Made by a program: the position numbers and the translations under genes. A stretch of DNA of 64,000 nucleotides, taken from assembly GCF_035083965.1 (NCBI RefSeq), contig NC_089722.1, forward strand, positions 17,271,142 through 17,335,141, written 5' to 3'. The notes beneath the pieces were generated by a model. That model did no database searches, was not told the origin of the DNA, and was given only the letters and a program-made list of their open reading frames with translations. Positions 42,186-55,400 of this stretch are shown here, piece after piece; the stretch's first letter is position 1; the number at the start of each line of letters is the position of its first letter. This DNA comes from Branchiostoma lanceolatum (Eukaryota; Chordata; Leptocardii; Amphioxiformes; Branchiostomatidae).

Positions 42186-45100
42186 CTGTACAGAACTGAA
42201 TACACACACACAGTGTTATGACTAAAGACGGTTTACTTGTTGTGCAAAACAAACTCAAAAGCTTTGACAAAGTGCACTACAATGTGCAGGAGGCAACGAA
42301 TACACAACACAGCAAAATGTCAAGTTTTTATGATTTTTATTGACACAATCACAGGATCATTGTTACTTTTTCCAACACACAGAAGTTGTTCAAGGTTTAT
42401 AGCATATTCTGTTGTACCATATAGCACTTATAATGACCTTCGGACTCGTTACACCAAACAGCTAATACCCAATATACAATGTTCACAAAATTATCAACAA
42501 ACATTGCAAAATAGATTCTAGCTAATACATAAGCACAACGTCTTTCAATTTCGTGAAACAAAATATCAGTCACATCCATGGCTTGTATCTGTCATATTTT
42601 CTACTATCATGATAACAAAACAAAAATGAAAGTTGTCTCACGTATGTACAATTATAGAACAATTTTGTACCAATGCAACATCACCAAAGACTAAGATACA
42701 TAATATCATTGTTTTCTGCACAATCTTCTGCTCACAATGTTATTCAATAATTTCTTTGCTATTACAGTTAATATTTTCTACTTCCGCAGTATGATAGATA
42801 TACTAAGTATACTGTAGCTGGCCCAAAATAACTCAATTCCTTGGTCTTGGGAATGGCTGTGTTAAATTTTGCTTTCTGTTAACTTTGATATGAACGGTTA
42901 TGTTGCTATTGCAATTTAAAAAATCCATGATTGTTATCAAAAACATTTTCACTTCAAGTTCCATAATCATATTGTTTCTGCTTATCTTTTCTTCATAACA
43001 TTGACAATGTTGGTGCATTTACGTTCGTAATAATTTTACCGGTGAAGGTAGTTTTTCAGTCTCAGGCGGATTATTTGCCAACTTGATTCAAACTTGGTGG
43101 GAAGAAATCCATAGAACAAAGAATTTCATTCAGAGTTGCACCTAAATCATTCTTCGTTTCATCAGACCTGCCAAACCAGCACATACATGTTTAAGAATCA
43201 CATGACAGCTTAGTGGCCAATTACAGCAGTTAATAGTCTATACTGTAAATTAGTTTATTTTCACAGGGGCTTGATTTTGTGGTAGAAGGGGAAATATGTT
43301 TTTGCAATGTTTTAAGTTTGCGGTTGAAATATTTCTGTAGTACAGTTGTAATACAGTGGAGACGTATACTTGCGGTGTCATGAATTTTTGGTGGAATCTG
43401 AAAACATCAAACCCCCATGAACATTTCAACATTCACAGTACTGTACCTCAAAAACTTAGGGCGTAACCATAAGAATATCTTAGAAATGGTGGAGGTTTAT
43501 CAACCAAGAGGGGAAAATCAGAGAGGAAAGTTGAATAATGACAGAGTTATTAATTTCCTGACAAATTGGATGCACATTTTAAAAAATGGGAATGCACATT
43601 TTTTTCCAAAACAAAAAAGGAAACTCCCTTCAAACATTGAAATAAAGGGATTTTTCGAAATATTCAATTTTACCTGCAAAGTCCACAAGGTAAACGCTCC
43701 TTTTTCACCATGTTTTTTTTAGGAACGACTTTGACACAAGATTAACTAGATGTGATGGGATTCAAAAGATTGGGCTTAACTGTTGGAATATTGACATACA
43801 CATACATGAACACATAGAAAATGGAAGCCTTTCTGTTATTGTAGAGAATTTGCCTCAGTTACCCCCTATCAACTAGAGCCTGCGACAACTGAGCGTCCGA
43901 TGAGCGACCAAATTGACAGATCACTTTACAAACATCATAAACAAAAAAAAGGAATTATTTCTTCTTTTACGTTTTCAGTGTTTTGTTGTCTTTTAAATCA
44001 TACTTTTGTACTGTGCATCATACAAATGTATTTGAATTATAAAATCAAGAGTCACACGATTATCCACTTTTGGTTGCTCAACAATAACTCAGCAATCGCC
44101 ATCTTGTAGACAGGGGGCCTTAAATATGTTTCTCGCAGATGGCACTGAATACAGATACTGGAAGATGAATGTATCATATATATTTATATACATATACATG
44201 TGTATGTATATGTATATATGTCAATTGTTTGGCTCAACACATGTATTGGTCCATGTGAACTTGGTTGAAATGTTGGTTGTACATAGTCCTCACTTTGAAC
44301 TTACTATGGACCACTATTTCCCAACATATGGCTGTACTTGTCTAAGGACTATAGTCACACTACTGTTACTCAGATCAAAATGCAACATTCAACACTGACA
44401 ACACTGTGACATGTTTCAAACAATCTCTACAATCATAAAGTTTCCTCAGTCTATGAAAGTTCCCTCTCATCCAAAACATTTTTGTAAATAAACATCTTTC
44501 ATGAAGTTTGCATTTTACTTACCAACACAACCATGCGCAAGAAATGTATAGCTATCTTCTATTTTGCATTTTCATGTTCTCTATAACTTGTCGTTCCATC
44601 TCTAAGCCATAGCCACCATACACTCTATCTACAAGTTTTCTTGTATCTGTTCCTATGTACAGATATTACTGAGTATACGCTCTTGCTACATTCTTGGATT
44701 TTAATTTCTTACTACAGAACAAACACCATGTTACCATTGTTTAATCCTTGCTTGCTGCCTAGTTCCATCGTTTTCACAGTAAGCATATTTTTACCCTGAT
44801 CAAATCATTACATCACGAGTCATGTCTGCTGAAAAAAGCACCTGTTAAGCTTCCACTTCAAAACTGTCAAAGCATATTTGCCTAACGCACATTCATTAAG
44901 TTCTTCAGATTTCATAACAGCCCTGTGGTTATAATTATACAACTTTACATCTTTGCAGTCTACAAGAACAGAAAATAATCATACACAGACAAAAACCTAG
45001 CTTTGACAGTTGCATGGCAGCAAACAGTGATGTTGCAACATTCTACATGGCTTTGAAGCACAAACAAAAGATACTATGTAACAGTGCAGCTTATTACATA

Positions 45101-46457
45101 ATTCATACTATTTACCAATGCAGTTACAACAGCACCAATAAGTTTCAAACACCCAATCGTTGACTCAAATGTCTGTGTCTGACATAGTATCTCGAAGTTA
45201 TCAATCTCTCAAAATAAGATTAACAGAATATACATATTACTCTATATTCATGTAGTTACTTGCAGCTTGTCTTTCTTTCCCCACTACGTGGACTAATTTT
45301 TCATGTGTTTCTATGAGAAATAGTCTTCTACATTAACGACAACAACTAGGAAAAGTCAGGTTTCCATGTAGCAATGCAGACCTGAAGCACTTATACATTT
45401 AAGAAACATGTTTTAGCCCTACATACATGTACACTAATGCTGTCCTTTCCAAGGGATTTTGAACAACCACCTTATAGAGTTGTTTATTAATAACTTAAAC
45501 TGGACATTTTGCAACCAACCGCAAGAAAGGTACACATTTTTGTGTCCAAGACTAGAAATGTTACATTATGGTGAAGATCTTGATAATTCTAACATTTGTA
45601 TCAATATCGAAATGTCATTACGATACATTACCTACTGAACTCGTGGCAGAAGAGATACCCAAAATCCATACACGTCAGGTAACATTGAACTGTGTAAGAA
45701 TGCAAAAATCTGAGCAGACTAAATAAAATGCAAGCTACTCTCAAAATTCTTGGGCAGATATAAAGTTTGCGGGACTCGAACCAGGAAGGATTTTGTGTGA
45801 CGATAGTTGCTGATATTCCTTTCAACCGTTGAACTTTGCCAATTTTTTGAGAATCTTTCTATTGAATCTCTTTAGAAAATCCCACCTCTGGGGGAGAACC
45901 AATTATTAAGTACTTCAATCATTTCTATTGTCTTGTAAGTCCATCATCTTCCACAAATTGTTAGTTTCAGTTTTTCATTCTGCTCTCATTTTGATTTACA
46001 CACAGGACCCAACAGTGCTCCTTCCTGTTCTTATCCCTATTTGTTAACCTTCTCCTTGCTAAGTTGTCTTGCCAGCTCTGTACTGGTTACCACATACATG
46101 TACATCAGCAGTGAGACAGTTAACAAATGGTCAGGTTGTTGAATAGTACGACGTATGTATATATATATTGTTTCTAGTTTTCTTCAGTTGTGTAGCGAGT
46201 ACCCATACTTCCCATGAAATGCTTTCAATCTGTACTGCATTCAAATATAGTACTCGTCTGTTTATATTAACTTTGAAAACGGCTTTCGGCAGATGATCAA
46301 ATTTGGTGACATACATACATGTATACGTAGCGTATTTTTCCAGGCTGTCATACTTAAGTACCTTGACACGTGTATGGCTTGTATGAAGCAACCGTAAGTC
46401 CATATATGGGAATGTTGCGGTTCGGTGGCTGACGCGTCAGACATGGTCACCCCGGTG
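42186..46457 (-). other. Long AT-rich non-coding block, possibly 3' UTR
   Basis: No exon-like frames on either strand. It lies directly downstream of the minus-strand stop codon at 46458, so part is likely the 3' UTR of that gene, with (TATACA)n-type tracts near 44175-44220. A weak SINE-like B box on the minus strand (GGGACTCGAACCAGG, 45772) was seen but not confirmed. Confidence 0.4.
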
Positions 46458-49400
46458 CTAGCTGAGGTTCTCCGCCAGCGCAGCTGTACAAGGGAAGAAG
46501 AGAGACATAAATTACTGTACATCCAGAAATATTTGCAGTGAACAGCCTCCAGTTTAATTGATATGGCTTTCCAGTTTAACTTAGGACTACATGTGTATCT
46601 CCCACATTTCAACAATCTTAAACCCAAATGGCCTAATATCACATCTGGTAGATAAAAATAGAGTTAGAAATATGTAGCAGCTACTGAGGATTAGCACAAG
46701 AATTCTAGAAAATTGAGTCAGATTTCTGCAGAAAATTTGCAGTGTTCTGGCCATGGGTACTGGAGACAGAATTCTGCAGAATTATACCTTCCAACACTTA
46801 AAACTTCCAAATTGGTGTTTTCACTTAAACCTTCCAAATTGGTGTTTTCTTCCTTCAACTTGGTGTTCTCATTCTGCACATCATCTCTCTCTTCCTGCAT
46901 GTAGATGAATTCTGAATTCTGACTCCAGTTCCCAGAATTCTGATCCAGTTATCAGAATTCTGGCTCCAGTTATCAGAATTCTATCTCAATTTCTCAGATT
47001 TCTGCAGATTTCTGCAGAATTGGGTTAATCCCTTGGGAGTCATCAGTGGCTACTACATATTTCTAACTTCATTTTTACCTACCAGATGTGATACTAAGCC
47101 ATTTGGGTTTAAGATTTGGGTTTAAGTTTGAGGTAGTCTTAAATTAAACTGGAAATCCTTAATTAAACTGGAGTGAGGCTGTTAGTGGTTCTATTTTGAA
47201 ATTCGTGATCTCCATGGTGCCTCTCCACTGTGAAATCATGACACAGCGAATATGAGTTTTAAATTTGTGCGACAGTATAGTTTGGACTGTGAACTTAAAC
47301 AAAGAAGATGTTTTAGCTTTCTCACAAAGATCATTTGTGGCTCCAGACCATTTGTGTTCTAGAGGCAGTGAGTCCTTCACATTTCTTGCAGCAGCCCTTT
47401 TGTTGCCCTTTACCGAAACAACCGTAACATTTTCTTCCTCTTAACCTCAACTGACATGTCTCACAAGACTTGGTAAAAAGGCATTAGAGAAAGAGGTTCA
47501 AGTGCTTGAGGTCATGAACAGATTTACAAACACTTTCAAAGGGATAAAAGCATGATTCTACTATAGATAAGGGAGTACAGTAATGTAGTTTTGGGGCTTT
47601 CACGTATGCTAAGGTCATAGTACCTATCAAGCCATCAAGGTTGGATGACTTTTATAGGTTTACAAGGAGGTAGAAAAACAATTTATGGGTCAATTTCGGG
47701 AAGTACCGAAGTCTCAGGAGGACCAAGTAGATGGGGGAAAAGGGTGCTGCTTGAAACGTTTCAAATCCTGGATTACAGTACTGTTGATAATAACAGTCAC
47801 AGTTATGCAGATTTGAAATTGTCATTAAATGACATTAAGCTAACGTCACACTGTCAACAACTTTTGCCTGTATTTGTTGATATATAAATTCCAGAAGATC
47901 GCAGAATTTTAAAATCGTCAGAGTCAAGCATATTTTTTGCCTGAAAATCAAACTTACTAATATTGTTGCATGGGACCTGCAAACAGAGCCTGCTCTCTAG
48001 AAATTGTTCACTCAGATTGAGAGGAAACTGGCCGTATTCCACCCAAAAATGTAATTTACATGTAGAGCACAAAGACTCATCGGGTAACCTATTTTCATAC
48101 TGTGTAACTGTGTGATGCTGGCTTCAGGGTTAAGGCATCTCACTGCTGACACCTGAGCTGTTTCACAAGAGACATCAATGGGGCAGACATCTGACTGAGA
48201 AACCTTTAAAATTTATAACACCAGGGTTCAGCCCTTTACCTCATTTGGTTAATGTATTTGACCTTGATAGTTGGAAGAGGCAGCCTATAACAGTTATAAC
48301 CGTTACAATTACTATACAATGTAGATAATGACATCAATATCTAACTTCAATCCTGACCAAACATATAAAACTCTGAAATAAAGTTGGGAAGCATTACAGT
48401 TGAAGCTTTCATTCGGTAATTTTTACAAAGAATTCATATTATTTCTATACTCCAGACCAAACCTGCACTTCTGAACAGTAAAAGCATGAAATTACCTCAG
48501 GAACCACTCAGTCTGATAAGGGCTAGCTAGTAACCTCCATTAACATTAATCTGCTGGGTTACATAAATCCACCACTTTAAAAAACAGTAGGTTTGACACA
48601 TCTCTATTGCAGCACTCCCCCAGGTACATGCATGCGCAAAGTTACAGTGAAAGAAACAAGAATTACAGTAAACTTTAGAAGAAATAATTGCTTCCAGACA
48701 CACACTGTCAGGTATCTCCTAGAAAGAAGAGAGTCATTAAAGTTCACTCTGTCTCCTGCAGCACTTTCTGTTCTTAATCTCCCCAGATAAAAGCTCCCGA
48801 ACAACAATTTGCCCTCGGCAGATGCTACTGGTGGAATAATTGGAAAGAAAATTACAGACTCCAAACTGCAGCTGGGCCTATTTTCAAACTAATGTGCTGC
48901 ACAGCCAAAGAGAATGAGAAATCTAAAAAGATGAGACAACATTGTGAGGAATGAGAATGATATAAAATACATGACTGTTTGTGAGAAATCAAAGTTCAAT
49001 TTACTGTTAGGGAGACACAAAATTGGTGTATTTTCTTTGTAGTTTATAAATGCAGGTCTTCTAGCTGAACTAAATAAATGCACTATTATGATAAAAGACT
49101 GCGAAAAACTGACATTTGGATATACATTGATGAAATCTAAAATATACTACCACAAAACGAACATATACTTTAAAAGCCTGCTAGTATATAAAAATCAGAA
49201 GTCATCTTGAACATCACGGATGGACACCTATAGACAATTTGGTCAAGCATTTAAAAGTCATAATAGATGTATTACTAAGGTACGGGAGAGTTTTTAAGTC
49301 TGTCTGTCTTGCATTTGCGTTTCATGACAGTTCATAAATAAACCACTGTAAAAGAAACTGTACCAAAAGTCATGAACTGTTGACACTAGTACAATGTACC

Positions 49401-52400
49401 TCCCACTTCTGCCAAATGTTTGACAGTCCAGGAAAATAAAGAAGGGGCTGAGAGTGATCAAGGACCCAGCTTTGAGTGCACTTGGCCTGAGGAAAGCAAT
49501 CTTAATTATTAAACTGCAAAGATCATAAATGAATTTCTACAGTCTAAGACTTGCCATTAGGCACATACCACAATCTAAAGCTACCCCCTATAGAGCAGAA
49601 AGGCAAACATTTGAGTTTCGGGACCCCCGGGTTTAAGACCAGTAAAGGGGCATCAAAAGGATTCAATGTATGCCTAATCAATGTGATGCATGGCATCAAA
49701 AGAATAGTGTACATGAAAGGGGGCAAGACAATTTTCTTGGCTTAACCCAGCCTAAAGTTTAATGTAAAACTTACAGAAAACACTTAAAAGATTTACCATT
49801 TCCTTATAGTGAAAGTTGGGTCACTGAGAGTTAAGAGGGCCTCAGTCCTGTCCAATTGTGCCTAACGCCCTAAGGTCAGAGAGTTGTCTCCCGGCCCGAC
49901 CACAATGCACCACCGCCTATCAGAGCACAAATCCCCCATTCATCGTGATTGTGTAATGGGTCAACCTGCCGCACCACTTCACCTGGATACGACAACAAAG
50001 CCAGGCAACACTTTCTCTTCTCCTACATACGAACCACCTTTGAGAAAAGTGCTGTCTTTCAGACTAGGATCCTACGAGGGAAAGTTAAAGCCAGCAGTCT
50101 TCTTAGATACCCGCCAGGAAGAAGTACTTTCACTATACCATGGCAAAGGTGGTAAAGACTACACGGCCGCGCCTGGCGACACTGGCACGGGGCCTCTCAA
50201 CGCTGTCGGGCAGTAGTCTTCCGCTGCGAAGAGCTCGACTGGAGAGTTCAACAAACTCCGCGGCGTCTGAAGCGGCGACCGATGACCTGGAGTTCCGAGA
50301 ACAGGTGCCGCCGACGTACCAGTTGGAACCGACCAAGACGTTCTCACAAACACAGGTAACCATTAGGCAGAAGTTGCATGTGATTTTTACCTTGAAGTTA
50401 TAACTGCTCTTATAGAAGAAATGCTTAACTGGAACAAAACTACATTTTCTTTCATCCTCTTACTACTTGATCATGGTTATCTTCACTTTCCTTGTCGTCT
50501 TATCCCAAAGGAAATTAAATATCATACAAATTCATCTTTATACAAAGACTAAAAATAATATGTTCAACTTACATATTTTTGAAGGCCTTACTCAACAGGT
50601 GGTTGCGTTTATTACTTATTCCTTTCTATGTTGAAATCAGAGTAAAACTTGACACTTTTTTTCAAAATAACAGAAAGTATTTTTGATTTTGAACTGATTG
50701 TGTGCAAGCTAAATGTTGCCAAAGAGAGAAAATACTGCATACTAGTACTGGACCCAGTACAAACCTCAGAACACAATTCCTCCACTGAACAAATACCACG
50801 CCTCACTTCCCAACAAGAATCGCACCAGTCACCTATGCTTACCTTCTCCCACTACAAAAACTAATTGATGTTTGTACAACAGAGGTCTGTACAAAAAAGA
50901 CAACTACCTAGGAGATAGGCCTTACAACTCTTAATAAGGCGTACATGTCACAACCATTAATTCAAACTGCGGTAACAGTTACAGGTTTTCACTGCGTGGC
51001 AAAACAAAGTTCGGTGTGGCCCCACAATTATAGGTCAACACGCAGTGCTTTCTCCGTCATGTCTTTAATTGGCTGAAGCTATTTAATGAGGTCACTACAT
51101 TGTAGCTGTTACAGGAGAGTTGATGCGAATGGACGGAATTGTAAGGATATAGAATGCATTAAATACAGTCATTAAAAAGAGTTACACTGAGTCATTAAGT
51201 CAGAAATGACTACAGGTGGATAGTAATCTTATACAACATGTTGTCTTCCATGTCAGTAAACCTGAGCTTTAGGTAAATTTAAGAAGGCTGCAGAAAAAAT
51301 TCAGAAAGGCTACAATATTTAACAGTAAATTGAGGAACATTCCTATACACAGTCTACACTAGATTCTGGTATATCAATGTAAAACTAGGCTGCAAACATT
51401 GACACAGCCAGACGCTCCATGGCGCCTTTTAGGCAATCTAAGGCTTGGCTATATCATGGGATACGAAAAACTTGTCAGTAACACTTTAACAGTGAATTTG
51501 GGGTAACAAATAACGTGGTACATTGCACACTAAATCAAAGCGACCAATTATCCTTCACGAGTAATTTACCTACAAGTTACAACACATAACGTTGCGTGTG
51601 GGCTACGTCTAGAATTTATGGTGAATCAAAATAGCACGACACATGGATAAAGGCATGCAGACCCTCCCTGGTTGATTTACTAAGGCCACACCAATTTAAT
51701 TTCTAAGACTTGTTTAACAGAATTTCAAAAAAAATGCTAGAATGGGAAATCAACATGAAAACAGAATCTCAGAGGAAAGTTTGTACTTTAATTGGTGCAC
51801 ACAGTTTCAGGGAGTGAACTGGCATGGGTCAGGTGCAAGTTTTTACCCCAGCCTTCTGTTTTAATGATGTCCTTGTGCTAAGATGTTACAACAACAAAAA
51901 TTGTTAAGTTAAAACAAGAAATGAAATTGGTGTGGCCTAAGTGGTAGAGTGAGGACTGCTGCAGGATATAGGATGTGTATTATAACTGCTTGGAATGATT
52001 TTTAGCATCACAACAATGGAGATAGTATTACTGAAAGTAAAGCCCTGGATAAAACCTGAGGCACTTGATAAACAACTCTTCTTACTAATTGTACGCACAG
52101 GCAGTGAAGCAAATCAAAGACAAAACAGGAATAGCAAAACAAACTTACATTCAAGTTTTTGCAATAATATACAGTATATTCGGATGAAAGAAAAAAGAAG
52201 TTTCGTATAGAAAATTCCTGTGCTACTTGTATCATAATCACCTGAAACGTTTTTCTTGTTCCCTTATCTTTGGAATTTCTTAACTGTCGGTAATTTGGGG
52301 GTATTTGCAGCGATGTCATTCCTGGCCCTAAAGGTATAATTAAGCACAGGGAAATGGATCACTTTCCTTGCAAAAGATGAGATAAGCTTAAGCAATTACT

Positions 52401-55400
52401 TGAGAAAGAACTGTAGGTTATGAAAATATGGTAATATTCATACTGGATAAATTGGTTCTTAATTCACGGTCTGAAAAAGAGTCGCATTGTCCTTTTGGAT
52501 GGGGATTTAAAGCCAGTATATGAAGGAGCTTACATGTACAGTCACCTGTATCGAGAAGAGCCGGTGTGACCCCATGTGCTTAGCTAATAATGCCAGCCGT
52601 AGCAAAGCTGCATTGCACTACTACCTAATAAAAAAGCGCATGATGCTACATTTGTACATCCTCAGTTCTAGGTTGCCGCTTTACCTATTTACCTTGAAGG
52701 GTAAAATTTGGTGGGGTCACTTAGAATTTTCTAGATGTACAATCTTTTAAGTAGCAAATTTTATATTGGGCGTTTTCATTTTATGCTTAGTTTTAACATA
52801 CAGGCATGCATACTGTACATGTAAGCATTTTATATCTGATCAGAACTTTCCTGTGTTTGACTGTACTCTGAAGCTCCTGCATCTTTCCCCAGGTCAAAAC
52901 CGTGATCCAATCAGTGCTGGAGAACAAACTAGGAGAACTAAGGTACGAGGACACTCCTGGCGGGACCCTCGCAAAGTGCCTCTCGGACGCCATCACGAAG
53001 GAAGTGAAGAAGCTAGGCTTCGACAGATACAAGATCGTGTGCACCGTCAGCTTTGGTCCGCTCAGAGACAGCTGTGTGAAATACGTCAGCAGGTGCATGT
53101 GGAATCCCGAGTTCGACAACTTTGCGGAGTACACCTACAGGAATAAGTCTTTGTACTGCGTTGGGACTGTGTATGGGGTGTACGTGGAATGAATGTTCAG
53201 ATCTTTGGGGGTCTGCATGGTGGTGTGCCATTAACGCTCTACACTAAATCTAAAAAAGGCTGATAATAAATTTGGCAGTCTGGTGTCGCTTTATGCTAAG
53301 TTCAAGCACCAGTTACATGACATGTACAATGTACACTTTAAGTTGAATCTGAATGCTTCTGCTATGAATTACGTATAGAATTATAACGTCTGATTATACT
53401 CTTAGTAAAAGGGCATGCAGGCCCCTATCTTTTTTTGAAAGGTGAATGTGAAATGTTGAGTGGTGTGTACATATAACACTGTCCGTCCAACACTGATGCA
53501 ATCCGACTAAATTTCTATGAAGGAACTTTGATTATAGCTGATTTGAAGAAGTAAAAACTGCTGCTATAATATTTAGGGGCAAAGAAAGAAGCATTATGAT
53601 ATCAGGGTGATGAAAATATGATTATGAATATCTGCTCAAAGAAAGTCATCAGGAATTTAATGCAATTTACAGCATATTGAAAAATGACTGGGTCTGATCA
53701 CCTTAAGACTGGACTATAAAGTTAACAATCTTAAAGTTTGAACTTCCCATACTTTGGTTATGACAATGTTCACTAACTTCTGAGAGCAACAGTGGTGAAA
53801 CTAACTTTAAAGTTTATTATATTTTAAGGAAATATTTTCCGTCCACTATATTTCATATGTATCAATGCACAGGATGTTTGACATACTGTATTAAAGAAAA
53901 TGTTTCGATACAACATTAGCTAATAGCTTGGAAGTCATTCCTATATTAAGATGCAATTTATCATCAATGGAAAAAATTTGATGCAAATTTTGAAGAAAAT
54001 GCTATCATATGATACCGTTGTGTATTCTTATCTTAAAAAATGTTTCTATGCCTCATAAACACTGGAATGTATCATATATACTATGTGTCAGGGTAATGTT
54101 CCCAATCTGGCAGAATTGCAGCTGATTCTGTCAGATTGCAATCTCTTTACACATAGCATCCTATCCGTAGTACATACTGGTAGTGAATTTTTCCCCTGTC
54201 ATAGTTTTGAGGGAAGTTTAGTAAACACAAAATGCATGGCATGCACACACACATAATTATACAAGGCTGCACCTTATCTTTAATGTATTGGTCCTGCACA
54301 ACATCACTCACTAAAAATGACATCAAAACTTCACCTAGAAAATGATGTGTCATTACCTGTTCCCTTCCCCATTGTGTCACAGAAAGCTAAAACAAAAGTG
54401 AAAGATTTACAATAGACATCGAAGCCACATTGGAGACACACAGGTTTTCATGATCATTCTCAGAAACAGGAAATTTTATTTTGTTTCAAACTTTGTTTTC
54501 GAATCATTCAGTTTGATGAAGGTTAGACATCCATGTACGATACACAATACAAATGTTACCTACATGTAAGCAACTGGATATAGATTTTGTAAACAAACTG
54601 CTTGCCTGTGACAACCTGTTGCTAATCTGTTAGGATAAATGGGGGCCTGGGGGGTGGGGGGTGGGCGGTCCACCAAATTGAATGCTCTACGCTGCATTCG
54701 GAAAGGCAGCAGCTACGTTAACTTTGGGAGGCTGGCTTCATTTTATACTTAATTCAGGCGCCTAAATTATGCTACAAGAGAATGCACGGATTACACTTTA
54801 ATGTAATACATAATAACAGTCAAGCTATGATTTAAATTGTAATTGTAATTAAAACGGCTGATTAGGCTCTACGTAAAACAGCATACAGGCATACATAAGT
54901 GTTGCTTGTACCCCGAGGAAAAATGTAGCACACTGTAACACATCAAATCACAAATATGGCCTGAAGTTATTGTTTGGTACAGAACAAGTAATTTTTCTGC
55001 CTACACTGTACCCGTGTAACATGATAGGAGGGGAGAAAGCATTAACCAGAGAGGTGGAAAGATATCATCTTAAGTACTGGACCAATCAAACCTTTTGTTT
55101 TCAGATGAGACAAAGAAGACCTGGCTACACCTGGACAATGTAGATCCATGTAAGGAATTCTTGGCAACCTGGCTTTACTCCGACTTAAGTGGTATTGTGG
55201 GAGGCTTTTCCCTATATTGAACAGACAGATGTGCATCTGGGGGGTAGTCCCCGAGGACTACTTAACTTCAGCAAAAATCAATGTGTATGTGTGTCTTTGT
55301 CACAAGGTTATAAAATGATTGTTAAGCCATCAAATTCCCTTGCTTTTTCCTTCTTTCACTTAATGGACACAACACTTTCTTCAAACCACACTTGGACCAA

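Noticed and set aside
46718-46900. Coiled-coil-like minus frame
   Set aside because: The ENTKLKEENTNLE pattern comes from a short nucleotide repeat inside a foldback element.
53205-54900. Second Tctex1 gene copy
   Set aside because: The flanking DNA is duplicated but no Tctex1 exon is found next to the second copy.
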